From Micromonospora sp. NBC_00389 (GTDB taxonomy: Bacteria; Actinomycetota; Actinomycetes; Mycobacteriales; Micromonosporaceae), in NCBI RefSeq assembly GCF_036059255.1, contig NZ_CP107947.1, positions 1,488,001-1,552,000 on the forward strand: 64,000 bases of DNA. Reading direction: 5' to 3'. Position numbers and translations under genes: made by a program. Positions 18,697 to 28,631 of this stretch are shown piece by piece. Position 1 is the first letter of the stretch; every line of letters starts with the position of its first letter. The notes below the pieces were generated by a model. That model searched no databases, was not told where the DNA came from, and saw nothing but the letters and a program-made list of their open reading frames with translations.

Positions 18697-20232
18697 ATGC
18701 CCCTGTTAATCGCCATCGGTGGCGCGGTCCTCCTCATCCTCATCCTGGTGTTCTTCGTGCTCTCCCGGATCAAGGTGGCCGGGCCGAACGAGGCGTTCAT
18801 CGTCACCGGCCGCAAGGGCCGCACCACGCAGACCGCCGACGGTGGCCGGTCGACCGACATGTCCGGTCAGAAGGTCGTGCTGGGCGCCTCGGTGTTCGTG
18901 CTGCCCGTGGTGCAGAAACTCCAGTCGCTCGACCTGTCCAGCCGGCGGATCGACGTCGGCATCCGGGGCGCGGTGAGCAAGCAGGGCATCCGCACCGACC
19001 TGCACGGCGTGGCGATCGTCAAGGTCGGCGGGACCGAGGACGCGATCCGGGCCGCCGCCCAGCGGTTCCTGCACCAACAGGACGAGATCGACAACTTCAC
19101 CCGGGAGGTGCTGGCCGGCGCGCTGCGCTCGATCGTCGGCCGGCTCACCGTTGAGGAGGTGATCCGGGACCGGGCGGCGTTCGCCAGCGCGGTGGCCGAG
19201 GAAGCCGAGCACTCGATGACCAACCAGGGCCTGGTGCTGGACACCTTCCAGCTCCAGGACATCCTCGCCGAAGGCTCCTACCTGCAGGACCTGGGCCGGC
19301 CCGAGGCCGCCCGGGTGCTCAAGGACGCGGCGATCGCCGAGGCGCGGGCCCGGCAGCAGGCCGAGCAGGAGCGGCTGCTCGCCGAGGAAGCCATCGCCGA
19401 GGCGAACCGGAACCTCTCCCTCAAGCAGGCCGGCATCCAGGCGGAGATCGACGCCGCCAAGGCGAAGTCGGCGGCGGCCGGGCCGCTCGCCCAGGCGGAG
19501 CGGGACCAGGCGATCCTCTCCGAGCAGCAGAAGGTGGCCGAGCGCAACGCCGAACTCAAGCAGCGCCAACTGGACACCGAGGTGCGCAAGCCGGCCGACG
19601 CCGCCCGGTACAAGGTGGAGCAGGAGGCCGAGGCGGCCCGCAACGCGGCGGTGCTGCACGCGGACGCACAGCGGCAGTCGGTCATCGCCGCCGCGCAGGC
19701 CTCCGCCGAGCAGGCCCGGCTCACCGGTGAGGGCGAGCGGGCCCGGCGCGCCGCGCTCGCCGAGGCGAACGCGATCGAGGGTGCCAAGGAGGGTGAGGCC
19801 GAGCAGCGCCGGCGCTCCGCGATCGCCGAGGCGGTCGAGCGGGAGGGACAGGCCGAGGCGGCTGCCATCCTGGCGAAGGGCCAGGCCGAGGCGGACGCGA
19901 TGGCGCGTAAGGCCGAGGCGTTCGCCACGTACGGGGAGGCGGCGGTGCTGGACCTGCTGGTCAAGGTGCTGCCGCAGGTGGTGGAGGCCGCCAGCGCTCC
20001 GATCGGGGCGATCGACAAGATGACCGTCATCTCCACCGACGGTGCGTCGTCGCTGACCAGGTCGGTGGCCGGCAACGTGGCCCAAGGGCTCCAGCTCGGC
20101 AGCGACCTGACCGGGGTCGACCTGGCGGGCCTGCTGGCCCGGCTCAGCTCGGCGTCCACCCCGGTCGGCAACAGCACCTCGGCCGGCAAGGGCACCGCCT
20201 CGGTGGACGGGACGGCCGTCGAGACGCGCTGA
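18697..20232 (+). CDS. floT: Flotillin-like SPFH protein
   Basis: Scaffold of ordered membrane domains. 511 residues: one N-terminal membrane anchor (LLIAIGGAVLLILILVFFVL), an SPFH domain (about 28-200, with GPNEAFIVTGRKG), then a long Ala/Glu-rich coiled coil (about 205-405) full of AEAEA-like heptads, and a C-terminal region with VLDLLVKVLPQVVEAAS. Length and layout match bacterial FloT/YuaG. AGGAC lies 8 nt upstream. Co-transcribed with the NfeD-like gene. Confidence 0.93.
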   Translation: MPLLIAIGGAVLLILILVFFVLSRIKVAGPNEAFIVTGRKGRTTQTADGGRSTDMSGQKVVLGASVFVLPVVQKLQSLDLSSRRIDVGIRGAVSKQGIRTDLHGVAIVKVGGTEDAIRAAAQRFLHQQDEIDNFTREVLAGALRSIVGRLTVEEVIRDRAAFASAVAEEAEHSMTNQGLVLDTFQLQDILAEGSYLQDLGRPEAARVLKDAAIAEARARQQAEQERLLAEEAIAEANRNLSLKQAGIQAEIDAAKAKSAAAGPLAQAERDQAILSEQQKVAERNAELKQRQLDTEVRKPADAARYKVEQEAEAARNAAVLHADAQRQSVIAAAQASAEQARLTGEGERARRAALAEANAIEGAKEGEAEQRRRSAIAEAVEREGQAEAAAILAKGQAEADAMARKAEAFATYGEAAVLDLLVKVLPQVVEAASAPIGAIDKMTVISTDGASSLTRSVAGNVAQGLQLGSDLTGVDLAGLLARLSSASTPVGNSTSAGKGTASVDGTAVETR

Positions 20233-20243
20233 CGCCGTTACGC

Positions 20244-20283
20244 CGACGGGCGCCGCTCCCGCGATCGGGGGCGGCGCCCGTCG
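20244..20283. terminator. Hairpin terminator between floT and cca
   Basis: A 17-bp stem (CGACGGGCGCCGCTCCC and GGGGGCGGCGCCCGTCG, one T-G wobble) with a 6-nt loop, between the two convergent genes. It can terminate both. Confidence 0.7.
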
Positions 20284-20299
20284 TACGGGTCAGCTCCGG

Positions 20300-21760
20300 T
20301 CAGTCGACCAGGCCCTCGGCGCGAGCCCACCGCAGCAGCTCCGCCTCAGCGGCGTCGCGGTCCAGCGGGCCGTGCTCCAGGCGCTGCTCCTTGAGGTGCT
20401 TCCACGCCCGCCCCACCACCGGTCCCGGCGGTACGCCGAGCAGCTCCATGATCGCGTTGCCGTCGAGGTCGGGGCGGACCCGGGCCAGGTCCTCCTCGGC
20501 CTCGATCCGGGCGATCCGCTCCTCCAGCGCGTCGTAGTCGGCGGCGAGTTGGGCTGCCTTGCGCCGGTTGCGGGTGGTGCAGTCCGAGCGGGTCAGCTTG
20601 TGCAGCCGGGGCAGCAGGTCTCCGGCGTCGGCGACGTAGCGACGCACCGCCGAGTCGGTCCACTCGCCCCGCCCGTACCCGTAGAAGCGCAGGTGCAACG
20701 CGACCAGCGCTGTCACCTTCGCCGTGACCTCCTTGGGGTACCGCAGCGCCTTCATCCGGGCCTTGGTGAGCCGGGCGCCGACCACCTCGTGGTGGTGGAA
20801 GCTGACCCGGCTGTCGGAACCGACCGCCTTGGTCGCCGGCTTACCCACGTCGTGCATGAGGGCGGCCATCCGCAGGATGAAGTCGCAGCCGTCCTCCTCG
20901 AAGGAGACCGCGTTCTCGACGACCGTCAGCGTGTGCTCGTAGACGTCCTTGTGCTGGGCGTGCTCGTCGATCTCCAGCTTCAGCCCGGTCAGCTCCGGCA
21001 GGAACCGCTCGGCCAGCCCGGTGTCGACCAGCAGCCGCAGCCCGGTGATCGGGTCGGCGCCGCAGAGCAGCTTGGTGAACTCGTCGCGGATCCGCTCGAC
21101 GGTGATCCGGTCCAGGTCGGCGGACATCCGGCTCATCGCCGAGTGCACGTCCGGGTGCACGGCGAAGCCCAACTGCGCGGCGAACCGGGCGGCCCGCAGC
21201 ATCCGCAGCGGGTCGTCCCCGAACGACTCACCGGGGGTGCTGGGGGTACGGATCACCTTGGCGGAGAGATCATCCAGCCCGCCGTGCGGGTCGGTGAACC
21301 GGTGCTCCGGCACGCTGACCGCCATCGCGTTGATGGTGAAGTCGCGGCGCTTCAGATCCTCGGTGAGGTTGGTGCCGTACACCACCACCGGGTTGCGGCT
21401 GACCTGGTCATACGACTCGGCGCGGAAGGTGGTGATCTCCAGCCGGAGGCCGTCGCGCTGAGCCCCGATGGTGCCGAACTCCCGGCCGGTCTCCCAGATC
21501 GACTCGGCCCAGCCCTTGATGATCCGCAGCGTCTCGTCCGGGTGCGCGTCGGTGCAGAAATCGAGGTCGTCCCCGAGTCGGCCGAGCAGGGCGTCCCGTA
21601 CCGAACCGCCCACCAGGTGCAACTCGTGACCGGCGCGGACGAACCGGCGGCCCAACTCGTCGGCGACCGGGGAGACCCGGAGCAGTTCGGCGACGGCGTT
21701 GCGCTGCGCAGCGGTGAGTTCGCGGCGGTCGGCGGCGTGGGAAGCGGAGGCGTCGGACAT
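20300..21760 (-). CDS. cca: CCA tRNA nucleotidyltransferase
   Basis: Adds or repairs the 3' CCA of tRNAs. 486 residues. The nucleotidyltransferase head has LVGGSVRDALLGRLGDDLDF (about 50-70), with the catalytic Asp pair in DLD. The body motif KRRDFTINAMAV follows. An HD domain is present (AALMHDVGKPATK, about 283-295), as in the HDIG-type actinobacterial enzymes. This is relevant because tRNA-Ile here lacks an encoded CCA. TAGGCT 9 nt before the ATG suggests a near-leaderless mRNA. Confidence 0.94.
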   Translation of the reverse strand: MSDASASHAADRRELTAAQRNAVAELLRVSPVADELGRRFVRAGHELHLVGGSVRDALLGRLGDDLDFCTDAHPDETLRIIKGWAESIWETGREFGTIGAQRDGLRLEITTFRAESYDQVSRNPVVVYGTNLTEDLKRRDFTINAMAVSVPEHRFTDPHGGLDDLSAKVIRTPSTPGESFGDDPLRMLRAARFAAQLGFAVHPDVHSAMSRMSADLDRITVERIRDEFTKLLCGADPITGLRLLVDTGLAERFLPELTGLKLEIDEHAQHKDVYEHTLTVVENAVSFEEDGCDFILRMAALMHDVGKPATKAVGSDSRVSFHHHEVVGARLTKARMKALRYPKEVTAKVTALVALHLRFYGYGRGEWTDSAVRRYVADAGDLLPRLHKLTRSDCTTRNRRKAAQLAADYDALEERIARIEAEEDLARVRPDLDGNAIMELLGVPPGPVVGRAWKHLKEQRLEHGPLDRDAAEAELLRWARAEGLVD

Positions 21761-21886
21761 GGGATCGCCAGCCTATCGGGCAGGGCCCGCATCCCGTCCG
21801 CCGGGCGCGGGTAACGGGTACCGGTTGACTATGGTCTGTGACGTGCGGGTCGGTGCCCGGCTCGACGTACCCCTTGGAGGCTGGAG

Positions 21887-23644
21887 ATGAGCGGCGGGCT
21901 CTACCGCAGCGCGAACGCCGCGCACGACGGCGGGCCCGGGGCCGGCGGGCGCCCGGGGGACGGCGCCACGTTCATCTCCGCCGAGCCGCTGAACCAGCCG
22001 GCCATGGAGTCGACCGCGCCGCCGCAGGAGCAGGTGGCCGAGGCGAGTGCGGCGACCAACAGCGCGGTGATGGCGATCGGCAGCCTGGTCAGCCGGGGCA
22101 CCGGCTTCCTGCGCACGCTGGCTCTGACCGCAGCGCTCGGCGGCGCGCTGGTCGGTGACGCGTACACCACCGCGCAGATCCTGCCCGGCATGGTCTACGA
22201 GTTCCTGCTCGGCGGCATTCTCACCAGCGTGCTGATCCCGGTGCTGGTCCGCCGGCGCCGGGCCGACGCCGACGGCGGCCAGGCGTACGCCCAGCGGTTG
22301 CTGACCCTCGCGGTGCTGACCCTCGCCGCGGCGGCGGTGGTAGCGGCGACGTCCGCGTCGCTGCTGACCAAGCTCTACGCCAGCGACAACACCGGGGACG
22401 AGTACCAGAGCCTGGTCACGGCGCTGTCGTACCTGATGTTGCCGATGATCTTCTTCACCGGCCTCAGCGCGCTGATCAGCGCGGTGCTCAACACCCGGGG
22501 GCACTTCGCCGCGCCGATGTGGGCGCCGATCCTGAACAACATCGTGGTGATCGCCACCGCGGGGTTGTACATCGCGATCTTCGGTGCGGAGATCATCCGC
22601 CCCGAGCAGATGACCACCGGCCGGATCCTGCTGATCGGCGGCGGCACGCTGCTCGGTGTCGCGATCCAGGCCGCCGGGCTGCTGCCCTCGCTGCGCAAGG
22701 TCGGCTTCCGCTGGCGGTTCCGGTTCGACTTCCGCGCCCTCGGGCTGCGCGAGCTGGGACGCCTCGGCGGCTGGATGTTCTGTTACGTCGCGGTGAGCCA
22801 GGTCGGCCTGATCGTCCTGTTCAACCTGCTCAACCGGGCGGGCAAGGAGAACGCCGCCGGCCCACTCATCTACAACAACGTGTTCCTGCTGCTGATGATG
22901 GCGCACGGCATCATCGCCGTCTCGATCATCACGGCGCTGATGCCCCGGATGAGCGCGGCCGCCGCCGACGGTCGGTACTCCGACGTCGCCGCCGACCTGT
23001 CCCGGGGCACCCGCACCGTCTCGGCCGTGCTCGCACCGATCGCGGTCTGCTACGCGGTGCTGGCCACTCCGCTGGCCGTGGCGCTGTTCCGCTACGGCGC
23101 GTTCAGCGACGAGAACGCGGCGGACACCTCGCTGGTGCTGCTGCTCGCGGCGCTAGCGCTGGTCCCGTTCGCGATCAGCCAGCTCTTCACCTTCGCCTTC
23201 TACGCCCTGCCGGACACCCGCACGCCAGCGCTGATCAACATTCCGGTGGTGGCGTTGCGGATCGGCGTGCAGGTGGTGCTCTACGTCGCCTTCGCCGCCC
23301 ACTTCGCCGCAGCCGGCATGATGATCGGCAACGCCGTCTCCTATCTGGCTGCGGCATTCGCCTCCGCGTGGCTGCTGCGGCCCCGGATCGGGCGGATCGG
23401 GATGGGCGCAATCCTGCGCACCCTCGGCCGGGTGGCGGTCGCCGCGTTGGGTTCCGCGCTGGTCGGGTTGTTGGTGGTGAGCCTGCTGCCCGGTGGCGAC
23501 ACGCCGAGCTGGATGCAGGCCGTGGTGCAGCTCGTGATCGGCGGCGCGGTGATCGGCGGGACCTACCTGGGGCTGGCCACGCTGCTGCGGATCGGGGAGA
23601 TCACCGAGGTGGTCGGCATGGTCCGCCGCCGACTCGGTCGCTGA
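21887..23644 (+). CDS. murJ: Lipid II flippase MurJ (MviN)
   Basis: Moves the peptidoglycan precursor lipid II across the membrane. 585 residues with a disordered N-terminus (1-60) and about 14 membrane helices. Family marks include GSLVSRGTGFLRTLALTAALGG and LPGMVYEFLLGGILTSVLIP. TTGGAGGCTGGAG precedes the ATG. In mycobacteria the homologous MviN carries a C-terminal pseudokinase; here the protein ends after the last helix and the pseudokinase is a separate gene about 500 bp downstream. Confidence 0.96.
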   Translation: MSGGLYRSANAAHDGGPGAGGRPGDGATFISAEPLNQPAMESTAPPQEQVAEASAATNSAVMAIGSLVSRGTGFLRTLALTAALGGALVGDAYTTAQILPGMVYEFLLGGILTSVLIPVLVRRRRADADGGQAYAQRLLTLAVLTLAAAAVVAATSASLLTKLYASDNTGDEYQSLVTALSYLMLPMIFFTGLSALISAVLNTRGHFAAPMWAPILNNIVVIATAGLYIAIFGAEIIRPEQMTTGRILLIGGGTLLGVAIQAAGLLPSLRKVGFRWRFRFDFRALGLRELGRLGGWMFCYVAVSQVGLIVLFNLLNRAGKENAAGPLIYNNVFLLLMMAHGIIAVSIITALMPRMSAAAADGRYSDVAADLSRGTRTVSAVLAPIAVCYAVLATPLAVALFRYGAFSDENAADTSLVLLLAALALVPFAISQLFTFAFYALPDTRTPALINIPVVALRIGVQVVLYVAFAAHFAAAGMMIGNAVSYLAAAFASAWLLRPRIGRIGMGAILRTLGRVAVAALGSALVGLLVVSLLPGGDTPSWMQAVVQLVIGGAVIGGTYLGLATLLRIGEITEVVGMVRRRLGR

Positions 23645-24142
23645 GCGCAACAGTCCACACACGAAGAGTTGGCGTTGTACGGACCGTAACCGCGGATCAT
23701 CAGGGCTGGGGACGCGCTTGTGGATAACTCCGCGATTCGCCGGTCAGCAAGCGGATCGGCCTGTGGATAACCAACCGTACGGCTGAGCGTGCCGGTCCGT
23801 TCGGTGGGAACATGGCGGTTGGCGGGAGCGCCACCCCGGGGCTCGGCCCCGGCGTCGGTCACTTGCGGTGAAGCCGTAGATTGGCTAGTACATGTGCCAG
23901 CAACGTGGCTGACAACGGTCGTAACCGGACGACTCTCCCGACTCCCGGCACCCCGCCGGGCACGGCGGGAAGATGACATGTCGGAGAGACGGGCAACCCG
24001 GGTAAGGTCGCTCTCGACGGGTACGGCAGGCGCCGACGCTGCGCGTCGACACCGGTCGGCCGGTTCCTTCGACGGCAGAGCGGGAAGCCACATGCCCAGC
24101 AGTTCGGGTCCATCGATCGGCACGATCACCGAGGGAGGACGG
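23645..24142 (+). promoter_or_regulatory. murJ / pseudokinase intergenic region with two DnaA boxes
   Basis: About 500 bp. Two perfect TGTGGATAA sites (23719-23727 and 23762-23770) lie 43 bp apart, about four helical turns. The second half is open in the pseudokinase frame with ATG candidates at 23978 and 24092, so part may be coding if translation starts earlier. No other gene is supported. Confidence 0.55.
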
Positions 24143-25693
24143 GTGACCCAGGTCGGCGAGGGTCAGGAGGCGGACGAGAGCGCTCCGCCGGTCATGACCT
24201 TCGGTGCTCCCACGGCCGGTGAAATCCTCGCCGAGCGGTACGAGTTGGTTGAGCACATCAACAACGACAGCGCGGGTCGGCTGGTCTGGCGCGGAGTCGA
24301 CGTTATCCTGCGCCGCCCCGTCGCGGTGGTGTTGCGCTACCCGGGTGGCGACTCCGCCACCGAAATGCTCCAGGCCGCCGTCGCGGCCAGCCGGGTCATT
24401 CACCCCAACCTGGTCGGCGTCTACGACGCGATCGACGAGGCCGAGCGGGCGTACGTGGTGCGCGAGTGGGTGGACGGTCAGTCCCTGCGCGACCTGGCGA
24501 CCGAAGGTCCGCTGGACCCGGCCCGGGCCACCGCGATCGGCAACGCCGTCGCGAGCGCCCTCGCCGCGGTGCACGCCACCGGAATGGTGCACGGCAACGT
24601 CCACCCCGGCACGGTCATGATCAGCGCCGAGGGCCGGGTAGTGCTGGCCGACGCGCGCACCGACGGCGCCGACAGCCAGGAGAACGACATCCGGGCGGTC
24701 GGCGGCATCCTCTACTTTGCCCTGACCGGGCACTGGCCGCACGCCGAGGCACCGCTGCGCGGCGCCACCGCCGGCCACGGCCGGGCCGCCATCCCGGACG
24801 CGGTCCGGGACGCCAGTGGCGGCATCGCGGCACCCCGCCAGGTCCGGGCCGGCGTGCCCGCGTACCTGGACGACCTGACCATGGACCTGCTCGACGCCGA
24901 AATCGCGCCGCCGTCGTCGGACGTGCTCGCCGCCGAGCTGGCGCGGCTGGACGTGCCGGCCGAGGAGGAGCACTACCTCGACAACAGTGGGCCGCTGCGG
25001 TTCGCCGCCGACACCGAGGAAGAGCCGTCTCCGCTGGCCGCGGCGGGCGGTCGCAAGGTCGCCGTGGGCATCGCCGGCCTGCTGGCGGTCGCCCTGGTCG
25101 GTCTGCTGATCGGGATCAGCGCGCTGGGCGACGACAAGGAGCCGCAGAACAACGCGGCGGCCACGCCCACCTCCACGGCCCCGGCCGGTGAGACGACCCC
25201 GGCCGCCGCCACGGTGCGCAAGTTGACCGTGAAGGGCGTCCGGATCATCGACCCGGACAGCAAGAACCGCAGCGAGGTCGACGGCGCCAACAAAGTCATC
25301 GACGGTGACGAGGACAAGGGCTGGGAGACGGAGACGTACAACCGCCCCAACTTCGGCAACATCAAGAAGGGCATGGGGGTCTGGCTCGATCTCGGCGAGC
25401 CGCACAGCGTCAAGTCGGTGCAGGCGGTGCTCTCCGGGACCGGTGCATCGGCCCAACTGCTCTCCGGCACTGCCAACCCGCCGTCCACGTCCAGTGGCGA
25501 CAAGCAGCTCGTCGCGGGCTACAAGACGCCGATCGGGCAGCCGTTCGAGGAGCACGACGGCACCACCATGACGTTCAACGGCTTCGACGCCGACCAGAAG
25601 TACCAGTACCTGCTGTTCTGGATCACCGAGCTACCCCCGTCCGAGGGTGGCTTCAAGCTCGGGGTGCAGGAGATTACGGTCCAGGGTTCGTGA
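24143..25693 (+). CDS. Membrane pseudokinase with C-terminal discoidin-like extracellular domain
   Basis: 516 residues from GTG 24143, chosen for GAGGGAGGA 5 nt upstream; ATGs at 24092 and 23978 are alternatives. Residues about 28-270 have the Ser/Thr-kinase fold but not the chemistry: VAVK is VAVV, HRDxKPxN is HGNVHPGTV (150-158) and DFG is replaced by ADA (169-171). One membrane helix lies at about 306-328. The outer domain (about 365-516, ending FKLGVQEITVQG) resembles F5/8-type C carbohydrate-binding folds. The same order of parts follows MurJ in mycobacterial MviN, where the phosphorylated pseudokinase recruits FhaA; a similar role in controlling lipid II export is inferred. Confidence 0.85.
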   Translation: MTQVGEGQEADESAPPVMTFGAPTAGEILAERYELVEHINNDSAGRLVWRGVDVILRRPVAVVLRYPGGDSATEMLQAAVAASRVIHPNLVGVYDAIDEAERAYVVREWVDGQSLRDLATEGPLDPARATAIGNAVASALAAVHATGMVHGNVHPGTVMISAEGRVVLADARTDGADSQENDIRAVGGILYFALTGHWPHAEAPLRGATAGHGRAAIPDAVRDASGGIAAPRQVRAGVPAYLDDLTMDLLDAEIAPPSSDVLAAELARLDVPAEEEHYLDNSGPLRFAADTEEEPSPLAAAGGRKVAVGIAGLLAVALVGLLIGISALGDDKEPQNNAAATPTSTAPAGETTPAAATVRKLTVKGVRIIDPDSKNRSEVDGANKVIDGDEDKGWETETYNRPNFGNIKKGMGVWLDLGEPHSVKSVQAVLSGTGASAQLLSGTANPPSTSSGDKQLVAGYKTPIGQPFEEHDGTTMTFNGFDADQKYQYLLFWITELPPSEGGFKLGVQEITVQGS

Positions 25694-25736
25694 GCCGGGC
25701 AGCACAATCCGGGCACCGCATCCGCTGGACGCGGTG

Positions 25737-26456
25737 ATGAACGGGCGCGACGCCGCAACGGACCTGGAGTTGCTGCGCGCCCACGTCGACGGGGACCGGG
25801 ACGCCTTCGCGGTGCTGTTCCACCGGCACCGTGACCGGCTCTGGGCGGTGGCCCTGCGGACGCTCGGCGACCGCGAGGAGGCCGCCGACGCACTCCAGGA
25901 CGCCCTGCTGTCCGCGCATCGGGCCGCCGGCCGCTTCCGGGGTGACTCGGCCGTCACCACCTGGCTGCACCGGATCGTGGTGAACGCCTGCCTGGACCGG
26001 ATCCGACGCCGGCAGGCGCACCCCACCGTGCCGCTGCCCGACGGCACCCGGACCGAGGGCGGGTCGCGCACCGGGGGCGTGGAGCCGGCCGCACCGGCAC
26101 AGGACCACGACACCGCGTTGGTCGTCCGCGAGGCGCTTGCCGCACTGCCCATCGAGCAGCGCGCCGCCCTGGTGCTGGTGGACGTGCAGGGCTACCCCGT
26201 CGCCGAGGTGGCCCGCATCCTCGGTGTCGCCGAGGGGACGGTGAAGAGCCGCTGTGCCCGGGGCCGGGCCCGGCTGGCGGTGCTGCTCGGGCATCTCCGC
26301 CCGGCCGCCGGCGTGGCGACGCCATCGGCCCACCCGGGCCCGACCGGCACGGTCGCAGACGTGCCCGGCGTCACCAAGGGGAACCCCCGCCCTGCGGAGG
26401 GCGTCGGATCGGGGTCGGGCCGGTTCCGGCGGGACGCCAATCAGGAGGACACGTGA
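25737..26456 (+). CDS. sigM: ECF RNA polymerase sigma factor, SigM type
   Basis: 239 residues from ATG 25737. Sigma region 2 covers about 25-95 (DAFAVLFHRHRDRLWAVALR, then EEAADALQDALLSAHRAAGRF). Region 4 is at about 135-195 (LPIEQRAALVLVDVQGYPVAEVARIL and GTVKSRCARGRARL). The tail after 200 is polar and Gly/Pro-rich. The stop overlaps the anti-sigma start by 4 nt (GTGA), which ties the two together. SigM rather than another ECF is inferred from the murJ-pseudokinase-sigma-trxB neighbourhood of Actinobacteria. Confidence 0.92.
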   Translation: MNGRDAATDLELLRAHVDGDRDAFAVLFHRHRDRLWAVALRTLGDREEAADALQDALLSAHRAAGRFRGDSAVTTWLHRIVVNACLDRIRRRQAHPTVPLPDGTRTEGGSRTGGVEPAAPAQDHDTALVVREALAALPIEQRAALVLVDVQGYPVAEVARILGVAEGTVKSRCARGRARLAVLLGHLRPAAGVATPSAHPGPTGTVADVPGVTKGNPRPAEGVGSGSGRFRRDANQEDT

Positions 26457-27472
26457 CGACCGAGGGGTTCAGGGAGGTCGACGACGACCTGCTCGCTGAC
26501 TACCTCGGCGGGGCGTTGGACGGCACGTCGCAGCAGGCGGAGGTCGCTCGGCTGGTGGACGCGGACCCGGCGTGGGCCCAGGCGTACACCCTGCTGGCTT
26601 CTGCGGTGACGGAGGTTCGCGCCGACCTCGCCCGGTGGGCCGAGCCGTCCCCGGAGCTGCCGGCGGCGCTCGCCGAACGGCTCGCCGCCGCGCTGGCCGC
26701 GGCGGACCCGCTGCTCGACGGCGCAGCGGCCGACGAGGACACCACCGGCGGTACGCCCACGGTCGGGCCGGATCCGGACACCGCCACTCGGGTGGTCGTT
26801 CCGGCACAGGGCGGCAGCGGTTCCGGCCGCCGACCCAACGGCCCCTCCCCGACCCAGTCGGGGGGCGGCACACCCACCGGTCCCGGTCGCCGGCGGCGAC
26901 GCTGGGCCCGGCGCGGCGCGCCTGCGGTGGCGGTCGCGGCCGTCGCCGTCCTCGCGGTGGGGCTGGGGCTCAATCAACTCTCGATGAACGCCTCGGACAC
27001 TGCCGGCACCAGCGTCCTGAACCAGCCGGCCAGCGCGCCCGAGGGTGCGGCGGCGGCCGGTGCGGTACGCACCACCGGGCCTGCACTGCGCAGCGGTACG
27101 GACTACACGCCGCAGACGCTCGCCGATGCCGATGCCGAGCCGTCCGACGGTCAACGGACCAGCAGTGCTCCGGACGGGCAGCCCGGGGTGGCGGCCGAAG
27201 GTGGCCGTCGACCCACGCCGGGCGGCCTGGACCAACTGGCCCGGTTGACCGACGAAGCCGCGCTGACCACCTGCCTGGCCGACGTGGCCGCCGAGCACGG
27301 CGCCGCCCCGCTGGTGGTCGAGGTGATCGACTACGCGGAGTTCCGGGGCGAGCCAGCCCTGGTGATCCGGTTCACCGACGCGGCCGGGGGCCGTTGGGCC
27401 TGGGTGAGCGGCCCGGAGTGCGGGGTCCCCGGGTCCGGCTCGGACAAGCGGTATTCGGCGCGGGTAGGGTGA
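26453..27472 (+). CDS. Membrane-anchored anti-sigma factor
   Basis: 339 residues from GTG 26453, overlapping sigM by 4 nt. The cytoplasmic part (1-155) begins EVDDDLLADYLGGALDG, a helical sigma-binding region, followed by a Gly/Pro-rich linker and an RRRRR stretch. A single membrane helix (APAVAVAAVAVLAVGLGL, about 160-178) leads to an outer domain ending with ALVIRFTDAAGGRWAWV. It should hold the sigma factor at the membrane until a signal releases it. Confidence 0.88.
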   Translation: MTTEGFREVDDDLLADYLGGALDGTSQQAEVARLVDADPAWAQAYTLLASAVTEVRADLARWAEPSPELPAALAERLAAALAAADPLLDGAAADEDTTGGTPTVGPDPDTATRVVVPAQGGSGSGRRPNGPSPTQSGGGTPTGPGRRRRRWARRGAPAVAVAAVAVLAVGLGLNQLSMNASDTAGTSVLNQPASAPEGAAAAGAVRTTGPALRSGTDYTPQTLADADAEPSDGQRTSSAPDGQPGVAAEGGRRPTPGGLDQLARLTDEAALTTCLADVAAEHGAAPLVVEVIDYAEFRGEPALVIRFTDAAGGRWAWVSGPECGVPGSGSDKRYSARVG

Positions 27473-27649
27473 ATCCGCGGTCACTGGCGGGATGACCGTC
27501 CACGTGACCTGACCCACCGGATGCCCGTCTCGGGAATCCCCGGTTCGTACGATGACGTTCTGGAAGTCAGTTCCGGCGACCCTAGGCGTCGGACTTGGAT
27601 CGGCATCGGTGCGCGCCGAAGCCGAACACACACAACTCGGGAGACGGCA

Positions 27650-28600
27650 GTGGACGAGGTCCGCAACCTGATCATCATCGGCTCCGGGCCGGCCGGTTAC
27701 ACGGCGGCCGTCTACGCCGCCCGCGCCAACCTGAAGCCGCTGATCATCGAGGGCGCGCAGTCGGGCGGCGCGCTGATGACCACGACCGAGGTGGAAAACT
27801 TCCCCGGCTTCGCCGACGGCATCCTCGGCCCCGAGCTGATGGACAACATGCGCAAGCAGGCCGAGCGGTTCGGCGCCGAGTTCCTCACCGACGATGTGAC
27901 CCGGGTCGAGCTGGTGGACACCGGCGACGCCGGCGCCGACGCGGTGAGCACCGTCTGGGTCGGCGAGACCGCCTACCGTGCCCGCGCCGTCATCCTCTCG
28001 ACCGGTTCGGCCTGGCGCCCGCTGGGCGTCCCGGGCGAGCAGGAGTACCTCGGCCACGGCGTCTCCTCGTGCGCCACCTGTGACGGGTTCTTCTTCCGCA
28101 ACCAGCACATCGTGGTCGTCGGCGGCGGCGACTCGGCGATGGAGGAGGCCAGCTTCCTCACCCGCTTCGCCGAGTCGGTCACCATCATCCACCGGCGCGA
28201 CTCGTTCCGGGCCAGCAAGATCATGGCTGACCGGGCGCTGAACAACGAGAAGATCAAGGTTGAGTGGAACAGCACCGTCGAAGAGATCCTGGGCGCCGAC
28301 GGCAAGGTCAGCGGCGTACGGGTCCGCAACGTGCACTCCGGCGAGACCAAGGTGTTGGACGTGACCGGCGTCTTCGTGGCCATCGGCCACGACCCCCGCA
28401 GTGAGCTCTTCCGCGACCAGGTCGAGATGGACGACGAGGGGTACGTCAAGGTCCAGGCCCCCAGCACCCGGACGAGCGTGCCCGGTGTCTTCGCCGCCGG
28501 CGACGTGGTCGACCACACCTACCGTCAGGCGATCACCGCGGCCGGCACCGGTTGTGCCGCCGCGCTCGACGCCGAGCGGTTCATCGCGACGCTCAGCTGA
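27650..28600 (+). CDS. trxB: Thioredoxin reductase
   Basis: FAD enzyme that reduces thioredoxin with NADPH. 316 residues from GTG 27650, with GGGAG 7 nt upstream; the upstream open frame is unlike the family. FAD motif [18 protein letters not shown], the redox pair CATC in [11 protein letters not shown] (about 140-143), NADPH motif [13 protein letters not shown], and the C-terminal [19 protein letters not shown]. First gene of trxB-trxA. Confidence 0.96.
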   Translation: MDEVRNLIIIGSGPAGYTAAVYAARANLKPLIIEGAQSGGALMTTTEVENFPGFADGILGPELMDNMRKQAERFGAEFLTDDVTRVELVDTGDAGADAVSTVWVGETAYRARAVILSTGSAWRPLGVPGEQEYLGHGVSSCATCDGFFFRNQHIVVVGGGDSAMEEASFLTRFAESVTIIHRRDSFRASKIMADRALNNEKIKVEWNSTVEEILGADGKVSGVRVRNVHSGETKVLDVTGVFVAIGHDPRSELFRDQVEMDDEGYVKVQAPSTRTSVPGVFAAGDVVDHTYRQAITAAGTGCAAALDAERFIATLS

Positions 28601-28631
28601 AACAACGAACACATCCCGGAGGAGGGGCATA

